Assembly (NCBI GenBank): GCA_033557835.1
Contig: JAWQRO010000013.1
Location: 1 to 64,000 of the forward strand
Source: Helochares maculicollis
Lineage: Eukaryota; Arthropoda; Insecta; Coleoptera; Hydrophilidae
Direction: 5' to 3'
DNA: 64,000 bases
Shown: positions 1 to 12,734 of the stretch, one piece after another
Position numbering within the stretch: position 1 is the first letter of the stretch
How the letters are laid out: each line of letters starts with the position of its first letter
Notes under the pieces: generated by a model
Database searches by the model: none
The model's input: only the letters and a program-made list of their open reading frames with translations
What the model was told of the DNA's origin: nothing
Program-made: the position numbers and the translations under genes

Positions 1-52
<52 letters not shown>
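1..52. repeat. (TA)n microsatellite
   Basis: The window opens in an uninterrupted TA dinucleotide run of about 26 units, which probably continues off the left edge. No function can be read from it. Confidence 0.95.
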
Positions 53-55
<3 letters not shown>

Positions 56-69
56 TCTTGTATAGTCAA

Positions 70-450
70 CTTTCTCACGAAAGCTGAGCAAGCGAAGCGA
101 CGGATGAGCGAGCGAATTTCAAGTAGACGAAGCTTATATGGCTCTTGATGTCCTTCTAGTTGTCTATTATATGTATAGTTTGAAAACCATTAATTTTTTT
201 ACCACATCTTACAGGAGATTTATAAAACTCTATTAAAGAACGACCGTGCTATTGAAAATCAAACTGAATATGTTAAATGTTCATGCTATAAATATTCTGT
301 AACAATGTTTCATGTTTAATTTCTAATTTATTCTCATTTTACGAGGGATAAGCGAGCGAAGTGAGCGAATCATGATTAGGCGAAGCTTATTTGATTCTTT
401 TTGTATTCCTAGTTGCTTACTACTGTATGTATATTTTGAAAATGATTGGA
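70..450. repeat. diverged direct repeat rich in GAGCGAGCGAA
   Basis: Two related blocks lie about 260 bp apart (about 85-200 and about 345-450). Each has a cluster of AGCGA/GAGCGAA words followed by the shared word CGAAGCTTAT and then a similar run of sequence. A further copy of the AAGCGAAGC word occurs in inverted orientation near 805-820, so this may be part of a small non-autonomous transposon with degraded inverted ends. No reading frame is supported. Confidence 0.45.
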
Positions 451-829
451 ATTAAAATACGGCTACTAGAAATCAAGACTGTACCCAATAATGAGATAAA
501 CTTAATGTCCTTAATAAGCGTGTGCTCTCATAATTCATTAGTCCAGAGGGGCAAAGCTTATAATAAAACAATGTGCCCGAAAACAAGAATGTATACTGGA
601 CAAAATTCACAGTTTCTTCAAAATGTATGCTGGAAGGAAACAGCTAATAAACTGAAAGCTAAAAACTTGAGGTTTTATGGCAGATAATCTAATAGTAGAA
701 TATTTGTTGCCATAGAAAACCTACGATTTTCATGTACTATAATCTATTTCTGTTGATATTGAAACCTAAAATACCAGTTCACGATATTCACCATACGAAG
801 ACGCTTTTGCTTCGCTTACTCGGGAGCCG

Positions 830-3800
830 CTTATTAATATGAAGCATGTCTCATGTAAAACAGTGGAATTGTAACTATTTAATTTTTATGAGTATTATAG
901 TGAGTTTTTCGACAAATTATCTCACAAACAATTTGTAATAGGGAAAAGCTGCACAAGGCACCCTATAAATTTGCATTTTTTCTCACATAATAAAAGTCTT
1001 TAAAAAATGGTGGGAATTCGAAAGCCGATCCTCCATAACTTATAAATGTTGATGGACATCATTAGCGCGAAATGAACGAATGCATATCCGATTACAAGCA
1101 AAAGCAATCAAATTTAAACCCAATAAATACCTACATTTAAATAATTAATTAAAGCGTTTTACAATCAAACTCCGCCGCTCTGCTTCCTTCCATGCAACGC
1201 AACGGCAACGGTTTTCATTGCATTGCGTTACCGCATACCGACATTCGGTTGCAGCAATACGCAATAAAAAATAATAATAAACATCTAAATAATCGAATAA
1301 AATCAAACAAGTAAATTACTCCATTTCAGCTACATAATTGAAATCGAAACTAATTTATATATATATTTAATTGATTTTAAATGTTTCCGTTTCAAATGAG
1401 GGAGTATTAAATTACAAAAACATAACTGAATAAATATGGGGTTTCCGAAACTGCACCTCATTATCTAGTGGACAAACAATACTATTCGTTTCATGACATT
1501 TCATTTATATCGAAATTAATAAATATAAAGATATAATATAAATAAATAAAAATAAAGAACACAGAACTATTGAAATAAGACAATGAAATGAACTAATTGG
1601 CCTGTCTATAAAAATTAATCATTTTGATAATAAAAACAATTACTGATAAACTAGTTTCGCCTAAAAACGTCGATTAAATGCAATATTATGCACTTTTGTT
1701 CTGCAAAGGTTATAAACATCGCTATCTGCGGAATATCTGAGCGAATGACGGCAACCATTAATGATAATAATAATTACAGCAAATACCGCGTTTGAATCAA
1801 AAATAAATATAGACACACTTTGCGCCGAGTTGATAAAGATTTGCTTCCGCCTCCATAAAAAATTCTACTCGATAACCTCGTGGAATATGTTGCGAATATC
1901 TCGGGAACTTTCAACTTATAATTATCGCTACGAACCTGAACATCTGCCATTACGAATCGATTTGTTATTGACAGTTGCCGGTACTGTTTTAGTATTGTAC
2001 CGGGCAACCCAAACATCTGTCATAGTTTAAATAACCCTTATGTAATTTAACAGCTGAAAGCGAGGGAGGGGCCCCTCGGCCGGTCGTGTCGTCTGCTTTT
2101 TGGGGGGCATGTGTCGACGATCAATTTCAGTTAATTTTAGTTTCAAAACGCACCTGTGTTGGTTCTATGATAAAAGTAATTTCTGTTTATTTTTGTGCAA
2201 CTAGGCGCAGCAAAATTACTTACTTTTTATTGTTTGTTTCAGGTATGGTACCCGGATTTTCACAGCGTGCAACCTTTTCACTGCTTGTAACTTAGGTAAA
2301 TATAGCTTTAGAATAAATTCTGATCAACTTCCAAAAATCCAATTGAAATCCTCCATGCGTGCGCAAAAAAGGATTGTTAGATTCTAAGAAAAAAGGAGGC
2401 GCCAATTAAACATGAAAATATGCAGAAGACGTACGTATGTTAAAACACACGGTGAGAACGTGTCTAAGCAGTTAGTTCCTGTCTAAGAAATGTGCTCGTG
2501 ACTGGTTTCCACCTCGTCAAGCGGCTTCACTTTCATTCGCTAATGCAAAATTAATTTAATAAATAACAAATTGGTGTCCATTAGATTATATTAAAAGAAA
2601 ATTTAAAAGCAAAACGTCGTTATCTGCAATAAATCATGAGCAAATATGCTTGTGAATCGAGGCAATTTATTAAATTTCGCTCAAACGCGTTTGTGCGGCC
2701 TACGTTGGCTTCAATTTCTTTGGTAGGCCGAAGAAATTTGGCCCTCTTGTAGTGTGATTCAAATCGAGCCGTGGCGTTCCTAATGCGGCGCTGCTTACAT
2801 CGGAGCGCCCCACACTTAGAGGAGGCTTGCGCTTCTTGTAGTCCTAGAAGTGGTTTTAAAATCCGAACAAAGAAACATTCCTAACATACTCGAGATTTAT
2901 TTATTTTTTTTATCTAGATCTGATAATTAGAAACGCAGGCGTTTTTATGCGGCTACATCCTGTATAAAAGCGTTGCCGGTTATTACAGCCGTTTTTATGG
3001 CCACCCTAAACAGTAAAGTTAGTTTACTTTACATCGAAAGTAACGCTCATACATTATAGCTACCAGACGTGGTTTATATTTGTCAACAGGCCCTAAACTT
3101 AGTGAACTTGGCTACAGAAACGATCTTGTTAATATAATTTCATGTGCCGGGGAAATATTACGTATTTACAGCGCCCCCTGACGAGCAGTGGCGTCGTTAA
3201 AGCACTCCAGACGTCTAATATGCCTCCTTATCTGCTCAATAAAATGCTAATAAAAACGTTTTACTATAAAATTGCGCTGTAAACCCTGAGGCCCTCCCTA
3301 CGTACTGTACTAGACATCTCTATAAATTTTCGGTTAAATGCCTTATAATTTACTTGGGTCTGTCGCTGTAATTTAGACTTGCTGATGAGGTGACGGTCTG
3401 CGTTGCCAATGCTTCGTCGATTATGGCGTCGCGACACCCTATCTAGCGTACTTCCCTGATGCATCCATGTCGGACAAACATTTTCTATAGTGGTCTGACT
3501 GTATGGCTCACATTATTTCTAAGCACGAAACCTCTAAAAAATGATCTAATTATGATGTAATGAGAATGTTTTTCAATTAGGTTTGGGACCCCTTTTTATG
3601 ACAAAAATGTTTGAAGTGAATTGTGGTTTCGTGTTCGAATGTATGCCGAATCCTAAAGGACCATAAAAAATTACTTTAACGTATTTCTTTAGTATAAATG
3701 TCGGGGGTACCCCGGCGTTCAATTCAACTCCACGAAGTTGTAATTTCCGGTAGAAACCAGGTGTTTGGTTGCGGTAGCAGCAAAAGCAATAATTTGGACG

Positions 3801-6800
3801 GAAAACTGTCATGGGGTGGTGGGTAATAACCCAATAGCTATGTATCACTTTAGTAATTAAGGGGGTCCTGGTAATGTGATGTCTTTACAGAAGTTTCTAC
3901 TCTCATTCACTGTCCTTACGCTTATCCAATGTTACATCTTGAGCTTGTTTAAATCCTGAATTTGGTTTAGTCCATTTTCTGTCGCCTTAACCTGAATATA
4001 TAGATTTATCCAGCGATAAATTGGAAGACTGGGTCAATGCATAATAAATGTATTATCTTGTGATAGTTCTCTCTTGTTGGATTTGTGAGGATTTTTGTTG
4101 GGTGGAATTTATCTGAAGCTGAGGATAACCTATTTCAGCAAAAAAACGTAAAGCATATAATATCGATTGGTCTTATTTCCGCCCTGATATGTCTATTCGT
4201 AGATTCTACTTTATTTACTCATTAGTCCATCCATGGGTAGTTCAAAATCAAAGTATGTTGAAGTTTTTAATTTTGCAACCTAATGCTGACCTGTAGATTT
4301 CTACAATATTTTTGTCCTTACAATCAGTGATTGTACTCTACATTTATTATTAGTAGGTAAAGCACTTTTTCAAAGTATGTCCAAAGTTAGTCTTAAATCA
4401 GTAATAATATAATGGTCTAGTGATACGGTTTAAACCCCTGAATAGACAAGGTATTAAGATTTCTGCATCAATCTGCATACTAAATGTGTATGACTTAGTA
4501 TATTAGGTTCGGTGCTAAGTAATTAGAGATTTCATCCATAGATTATAATGTAGTACAAAATATTCCTGGAATAGCCAGGTTCTCGTGTAATGCTCTAGTT
4601 GGTATTCTATTTATCCTTCAGAGGCTAACTAATTACTTTAATAGTGCTTGTTTGGTCTTGCTTTAATAGTGAAGAAACAAAAGAACATCATTGTCACATT
4701 TTTCCTTTTATCAGATCCTTTCAGAAAAATGTTATAGATCAATGAGAATAGTGAAGAAAGTCTTGCCCTACTAAATCTAACGTCATTTTCAAGCAACTAT
4801 TCATAGTTTCTGTATGAATGCGGCTTATGGGATTATACAGATTAAAAATACCAATATCATCTCTATTCGGAAAAATCCACATATCTTGCAATTTCTATAA
4901 ATGCATCTTTATAGTCCATGTTTATGCTAAAATAAGCTGTTGGAGTATACTCACGGAAACAACAGGAGACAATCCCAAAATCATGGTGTAAATCTTGTAA
5001 AATTTATCGAGCTATTGTGTAGACAGCTGTACTGAGAGATGGTTTCAAATTAGACATTAATTTTCCAAATTTAAACACTATCAATAGTTTTATGATCTGA
5101 GAAACTTCCTCCTCTTCATTCCATGGAATTGATGAGTGATAGAAACAGTGATTGTCGTGACTCATTACTTCTGAATTAAAACTAAAATCCCAGTTTTATC
5201 ACTTGAAGGACAATGCAATAGTGGTAATTCTATAAAACACTTCTTCAAGTTATTGCAAAACGAAAACCACGTGCGTAGTTATTTTTTCGTTTCTATAATC
5301 AGCGTTTTGAAAATGTCAGATGAAAACCATTGTTTAACCACTGTTTTTATTGGATTTTCCAATCTGCCAAACATGTTTTTAATTCTGAAGAAGATTCGTA
5401 ATCTGAATTTTTTCATCAGTAGCTAAACTATTCGCGAGTTTCGACTAACCAGCACTGTTATTCAACCTCCCTTCATCCCTTATGAGATAGATTACCCAAA
5501 AATTGCCTATAATTTCCTTGCTTTTGAGGGAGAATAAGCATTATTTTCCTATGGAAAGCGGTCTCTACAACAGAAAAAATGTTAACTGTCTGTTTATCCG
5601 TTTGATACCTAAAATTTTGAGAACTGGATAAGTGAAAGTTCAATTTTGAGCGACAATTCTGAAAGTGAAGTCTTTGTGTCCACGTTCTTTGAGATACGTA
5701 CCGTGACGAAAACATCCAAGTCAATTAGGAATCTGCGCGGAGTGTTCAAAATAGCGCTTCAAAGACTGTCCTAAGCAGTATTTTGTAATTGAAACGTCGG
5801 AGTGGCAACCCTAGTTATGAGAGACATGCAGTCATTTGTCCAGATTGCATAACATTACCGGGGATCTCAAATTTAACTTGCAAAGCCTTATCAATTCTGT
5901 TACCTAGGCAAAGGCATCCAACAAACGACCTTCACCTTAACCCAAGGAATTTCGCTAAGTTTCGCAAAGCGTGAAGTAACATCCTTTGTAGGCAAGAGCA
6001 ATGTTTATACACTTGTAATGAGTCGTACGATCCTCAGCGTGCTGCGATATGCAACCGTGCTGCTGCAAGGAAGATTCTCCGAAAGATGCAAGGAAACGCC
6101 AGAGTTTTGCATAAGTCTTAGATTACACGCCGCAAGGTCTACGATTTTCTTAGCAATAAACAAAGTATGTTATAGGCGAACGAGAGCTCCCACTCTTGCA
6201 CCGTTCCTTGCCAGCACTTATTATTTCTGTTGCACAGAAAACTGAGCCCTGAGCACGTGCAGGTAGCAAGATCCAAAGTTCGAGTTGCTCCAGGGATCAA
6301 AGTGGGCGGAGAAGAACCGTTCAGGGGCTTTCCATGCGGGATAGTAAATGCATTAGAGTCAGGTAATATATTCTGAGGTAGGACCTTCTCTAATGAGAGT
6401 TCATATACTAACCAAAAACGGGGCATGGCGCCTAGATTCAATAAAGAAAACCAATTTGATAAGGCGAAATGGGAGCGAATCTTGGGGAGCGTTCGTCGCA
6501 CACTTTATGAAATATTTAATGCTAGGTTTAAAGCATATTCGGCTAAGTGGCTTGAAACAAGCAAGATGCTTAATCGTCAGCCTCAAATTTTACATTCTAA
6601 ATCGTATTTGTTTTTAATCGAAATACAGAAGGACCTCGCGAACTTCTTGAACTGCCGATCAAAGTCTTTACATTACATCACGACCTGTAGGCAACTCACC
6701 TGTTCATTCAAATTTATTTAATTTTTGGAACAGGATCTTCGCATTTTAATTTTCTCATCTCCATTCTTTCGACTTTATTCGTGAATTTCCATTCAATTCC

Positions 6801-9800
6801 ATCCCCTTTAAAATCATCCGTATAATTAAGAAAGGCCTGAAGATAAAATCACAATAACCCAAGAGCATCTCTTCGTTAAATATGCAAAACATTTTTGAAT
6901 TCTACATCTTAAATTGCTAAATATACAATAAGTTATCGAGGGAGGCGGGATATTTTTTGGATATTCGCATCGACTGCATAAATTATGTACACGCACGTAA
7001 AAATGACGGCCGGGGAAAAGAATCTCAATTTTACTACATTTTTCCTGAGGCGTCGCCCGGCGCGCCGGTCGTTATTTAAACGTATTATAATGTAAATATA
7101 TATATAGATAACCGGTAGTGTTAATTAAAGGTGTTAACAGACAAGATGTGTCAATAAACTCTGTTAAGAATTCAAGCGGAATGCTGGAGTGACAAATTGG
7201 ATTTTCCACATCAATAAAATAGAATACAAGTGATTTCAGTGCCGTAAATTTATTTTTATAAGTGGCCGAGTTTAGTACAAGGAATCGTCAAGTTGTTTTG
7301 CAAAACGAAATGTGGTACATATTCTTTCACTAATAACATTTTTCGTCTGGAGATAAATACCATCGAACTTAGTGCAAGGAATAATTTCTTTTGACTTTAT
7401 TTTCGAGCACAAATCGAAGAAATCCGATAAAAAAATTGTTCGCGCAGCAAACGTGGAATTATTGGCGAGGTGTTCAGTTCCTTGGTAGCATTACCACTCA
7501 TAACGTTAATCTGCAAGAAACGCAGACATAGACAGACCCAGACCACTTTAAAACATTTTAAACCTCTTAACAGGGAGTCGGTATTTTTTTGGCGGAATCC
7601 TCTCTTTTCGGTTTGGTTAGTCTGCAGGTTTAAACATTTTATTGCTTTTACGCCGAGTTGAGTTTCTTTAAGAGGATTTGGAAGCTAGGAGGTTATTCCC
7701 TTTTTCCTACGATTTTCTGTACCTTCGGGAACCCTGATCGGATGGCTGAATTCGATTTGGTGTCTCAGTTTAATTACAAATCCCTCCGTCTTCTCTCGGT
7801 GTTACTTTTTTCCTCGCGAAGGGGCCGATGACAGCGACAGCGTCTCATAACATCCGAGCCGGCGAGTGGAGTTATTTTTATTTCAATAAGGATTTTATAA
7901 GCGATTCCTAAGCTCCTGTATTTTGATAGGGAGTAATAGAGCGTTTGATTCAGCTCGAATTCGAAGCTTCTTTTTGAATGTTTATTCGACGTTCGAAAAA
8001 TTAAATACGGTAGCTAGAACGGAAATGAGAAAAATATGAGGGTTGAAGATCTTGTAGCTACCGCGAAAATTGAATTATGTATGCTGTAAGTGGTAGTTAT
8101 GGTTTGCTGTAGGTGAGCAGCAACGGATTGCACAATTAAACGTAGGGGGGCCAACCCCCTGCCATATATTGAAATAATTTTTATGACTTTAGCATCATCG
8201 GTAGTGCTGCTGGTCGCTCTTCCGTTGAGCCTCCATTCAAAGCATCCTTTTGGACCTTTCGTAAGCTGAATTTAAGAAGTTGAGGCTTTACAACCCTCCT
8301 TGGTGCCCTACAGGGGTCGGATCTGGGTTTATGACTTTCCTGAAGGCCTGCCGGTTGTGTTAGCAAGAAACTGCGTTATTATCCTTTGTTAGCAAGGAAA
8401 AGATGCCATTAAATTGAGGATTGGTTTCCTAGATAAATTTTATGGTTCCTCTGGTTGCAACTTCTTTTGATCCTTAGTGATTTTGAGCTTCTGTGCATTT
8501 TAGTTCCCCTTTATGTTTGAAATGCATAATACAATCGGCTAGATCGACGCCTCGTGATAAAGTCTCCCGTAGCTACTCACTTCGTAGGTTTGAATATCTT
8601 TTTTTTTTAATTCATCCAACAAGTTTACTTTTATTAATAAGTATAATTTAATCGAAACGGGGCAAATAAGAAGTTAAGCACTCTTCATATGGAAATAATG
8701 AATCATTTACGGTATGTGCAGACAGAATTATTGATTTCAGGATAGAGGTCATATTACTGACGTGCGAAACGTGAGTCATCCACCTTCTAGCTAATATTAA
8801 ATTTATTCAACAAACTCATGTAGTTTTCCTCTTATCGAATTAATTGTTTCTTGATGAGAAATTTTTTGCTGCATTGGCCAGGAAATCCATTTTTCATGCA
8901 ACGAAACCCTCATTTCCTTCAATTCGCATTGTAAAATTGTACTCAGTACGCTTCAAAAGTGTACTTATATTGCAAATTCATATTTTTTGTGTTGTAAAGA
9001 CATGCTATTTTTTAAAACTGCTAATCAACTTTTTCCATCTTATATCTATCCTACAAACTGCATCATTTCAGGTCGACATCTAAACGTGCGATCACAAATT
9101 TATTCTGATTATCAAAGTACCACACAAAAGGCCAACAGAAGACATTTCCATCAAAACTCCGTTAGTACTTTGAATTCCTCAGGAGATTACAATCTGTGAC
9201 ACATCCTCTTTGACAAACAAATCGTACATACCTACTCAAAGGTGATGTGGTTTGACAGTAGAGACGGTTTTCTTGGAACGGCTCCACTATTGTTCTTCTT
9301 TTGGTAAGTGGTACCTACCTGCCCCAACAGGTATAGGAACCATTTCTGTCCTAATAAAATTCTATCCGAATTAAAACCGCCAACAACCTGCTGCTCCGAC
9401 ATTCGTTAGGTTAGAATGAATAACCATTCATTCATTGGTTCGCCGGATTTATCCGGTCATATTCCACTTTTTTCTAATCTTCTTTTCGTTAAATAAAGCC
9501 TTTAGTAATGCTTCTCTATTGTTCAAGCAAATGGTACGCTTGCTCCATCAGTTCGCTTACGATATATATATATTTTTTAATATCTTAATCCGAGACTTCG
9601 TTGGCTTCGCGCCCTCTTTGGCATACTTTTACCAATATCTTAACTTTTGGGCACTATTATTGATGACTCATATATTTTCAGTTGGTCACTTGATTTGCTT
9701 ATGACTCGCCAAGCTTGCCTCCTCTAAGTTTAATCAAGCATGAGGCTTGCATATTGAGTTGATTTAGGAAATATCATTTCTGAAATTAAACAATTAGAAA

Positions 9801-12700
9801 CGAGCATCTGTAAAACAAACAGTGCAAAAATACAGCGTCAATTTCATGCAGCTATCACGTGGAATTTATAGTGGAAGTCTTGGATGAGCTTCAACTGCAG
9901 AAGACGGCAATGATGTAACTGCACTTTTAGCACAAATTGGGGCAGATACACTATCTGCACAACCTTCTTACAACATGGTGTTAACTTTTAAAAATCAACA
10001 ACTGAGAATTATTTAAACAGAAACTTTCATAATGGAGTAAAAGCACTCTGCTTCTAAGCAGATCTTTTATATATATATATTTATGAAGGACATGGAGTAA
10101 TAAAAATTACCATCTAAACTTAACGCCTTATATGGAATTATGGAATGAATTGAGAAGTAAATCGTGCGCTTTTAGTAAATAAAATGACTAAAATTTGCTG
10201 GAGTTGGATTATAAAATACGCCCATAAGAGCAACGAATTTTTTAATTAAACGCCGGAATCAATCTGATGATGGGATTTCAGCGCTAATGAAACGCCATCT
10301 AGTGTTTGCAGTTAAGCTCAGCTTCGTGCCCTTCAATCAAAATATAATTTAAAATTGATTGCAATTAGATCTGCAACTTTACGCATTCTCATCCAACTAC
10401 CAGTTGTTTATTCACACGCACTTTGAAAGTGAGATCTTAAGGCTATAAATCTCGCAAAGAAACCTAAAGCTGGTATTTTAATAGTCACGAATTGATTTGC
10501 AGAATAAATCAAGTAGAAACTGGACATACCATTCAATATGCAGAAGTCCAACACGGCCAAAGACTAGACCGAACTATTTTTAGACATGATTCTAGAACCG
10601 TTTATAGGCTTTAATTAATCTAAAACGGAAAAAGTGATTTCCAAATCCCAGGAAATGTTGCAAAAGCACAAATATGTGGGATATATGTGCATAAAATAAG
10701 CAACACCAATAAAAATAAGTCCCACCAAATTAATCACCGAAGTATTTGACCTTTAACCACTAAAAACGCTTAATGGTCCTACTTATGAATTCAGCAGGCA
10801 AGATCAAGGCCGAAAAAGCCCAACTAGTTACTAGTTGGTAGTCGAGCCTACTATTAAAAATGTTTTAAAGCCCATTACGGTCACTAACTCCAAACAACCA
10901 TGAACCCGAGCGACACTAAAGTACCAATAGAGAAGCGTGGTGAAAATGCTGATATGTGCAATAGTACCGAAAAGGGGCAATAATTCCGGATTGCAACAAA
11001 TGTCTAAATGCAAGAATGTAAATTTTATTAGTGATGTAAAAAAGTGCTAATATAGCAATACCAAAGAGTGGAGGGAAACCCCTGAGTAGACAGAGTAGAG
11101 AGTTTTGGAAACTGTGGTATCAATAATGATCCCATAAATCAACCAATCCTCATCGCCCTCCTTTTCTTGTCCGGCTCTAGATTTTTTACACATCAACTAG
11201 CCTCGATTTAATAATAAGGCGGCCCTAGAGGGCTGCGACTCCACCAACTTGCAGATACCGAACCATGCGATTTTGAAAAAGCGTGCAGCTCGTGAAACAA
11301 AATAGCTTTGACTTGAGATTACAAAAGATTGTAATAATTCATATTCTGGGAAGGGATCGGACCTCTGTCAAAATTTACCTCGCTTCAGATAGCACAAAGA
11401 AAATATTACGGTCTCTTCAGAGAACAGATTCGCTTACATTCGCATTTCTTTCAATGGGGAAATAAATTGCTTAAAAATGGCCCGGATTTTTTGTTCTTTG
11501 GATAATTTTTCATTAGGGTATTTCACGAATCTTTAGGATTTAGAAAAAAAATATTTTCGAGTGTTAGTTAAGGGCGCTTTGTCTTTAGGTAAATTGGATT
11601 TACAATTAGATGCGAGGACGTGGAGGCAGAGGAGGGGACGTAACGTAATAATCTCTTCAGGGCTCTCCCGCCGCCAGACACCCACCAATTTGCTTTTAGA
11701 GTGAAACCACCTGAGCAGAAAGAGATTGTTACTTGAAGCCGTTCTTCCCTGGAACGAAACGGAGAGGATTTTATTTTATTTTATCCAAATAAAAATCCAA
11801 TCATTTCGTACAGATTTCTAAATTTAGTTGGAAATTCAAGATAGAACCTCTAACAACCGGATGTGGATGTACCGTGCACACGAAAATAACAAGCCTGAGG
11901 ATCCGAGTAAGCCAATTTCTTGGAACGTTCGTATGAGCGAACCAACGAGAACGAGGAGCGTGGTGGACGATCGCGACCGCGACCGGTGAGGATGGGATTG
12001 CATGTTGTATGCAAAATCCTCCTCTCTCTGATGACTAAATATAAAGATGCTGTTGTGTTTAGTCTTGTTGGAATTCTTACTTTGTTGCCTCGTTCTGGGC
12101 TTTTGTTCTTTTTCTTGGCACTGAGACTGAGTAAGTAACCTTTGGCATTCCTGGTGACTAGCATTGCTAATTGCTCATGCCAATTCTGACCTTCCCAAGG
12201 TCGATCTGCGATGGAAAACTTTTGGAAAAATTTTCATGCGCAGCAGAAACTTTATATCTCCACTTAAAAACACTTAAAATTGGAAATTCATTCATTCTAA
12301 ACGATAAGCATCTCCGTAGATACATTAATAATTGGCCAACAACGTAAACTGAATTTTTTAAACAATATTATAAATCAAACAGGAAACTGATAGTGGGCTT
12401 TAGGTCATCAGCTTTAATATACTTTCATGTCGCTGATAACGTGCCCGATAAGTGTGAAACCTTGCGATAAAATGAATACACATAAATACGTAAATTCCAA
12501 ACTTCAGCAAATTGATAAGTTCTTTATGTGATTCACTTTGTCTATTTCCTTTTTACAATAAAATCCACTAAACTGATTAATTAAAACTCAACTGGAAACC
12601 AAGCGATTTAGCAGTGCAGATAACGTGTACATTTGTCCTATCGATTGGTATTGGTGGCATTCTGTAAGAGACAAGTTTCGGATGTACTCACAAGCTTATG
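830..12700. other. non-coding stretch, no gene recognised
   Basis: About 12 kb of AT-rich sequence with only short, random-looking open frames (the longest is 120 codons on the minus strand at 6139-6501, low-complexity and unrecognisable). GC is locally higher near 2050-2100, 2690-2840, 7000-7060 and 11900-12000. A CTCF-like word lies at 3170-3183 and another at 10291-10305. A short AT tract lies near 10066-10080. I see no splice-linked coding exon, tRNA or rRNA. The stretch may be intergenic or a first-intron region of a downstream gene; the sequence alone does not decide. Confidence 0.6.
2696..2740. other. two overlapping, mutually exclusive hairpins
   Basis: CGGCCTAC (2696-2703) is a perfect 8-bp inverted repeat of GTAGGCCG (2723-2730). 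AATTTCTTTGG (2713-2723) pairs with CCGAAGAAATT (2728-2738), with one G-T wobble and a 4-nt loop. The two stems share bases 2728-2730 and 2723, so only one can form at a time. I infer no function; the stems may be remnants of a repeat. Confidence 0.4.
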
Positions 12701-12734
12701 ACTACAACGTGCAAATTAAAATGACGCAGAGATT

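Noticed and set aside
6139..6501. 120-codon minus-strand open frame
   Set aside because: No recognisable domain, no splice or promoter context, residue composition typical of random frames.
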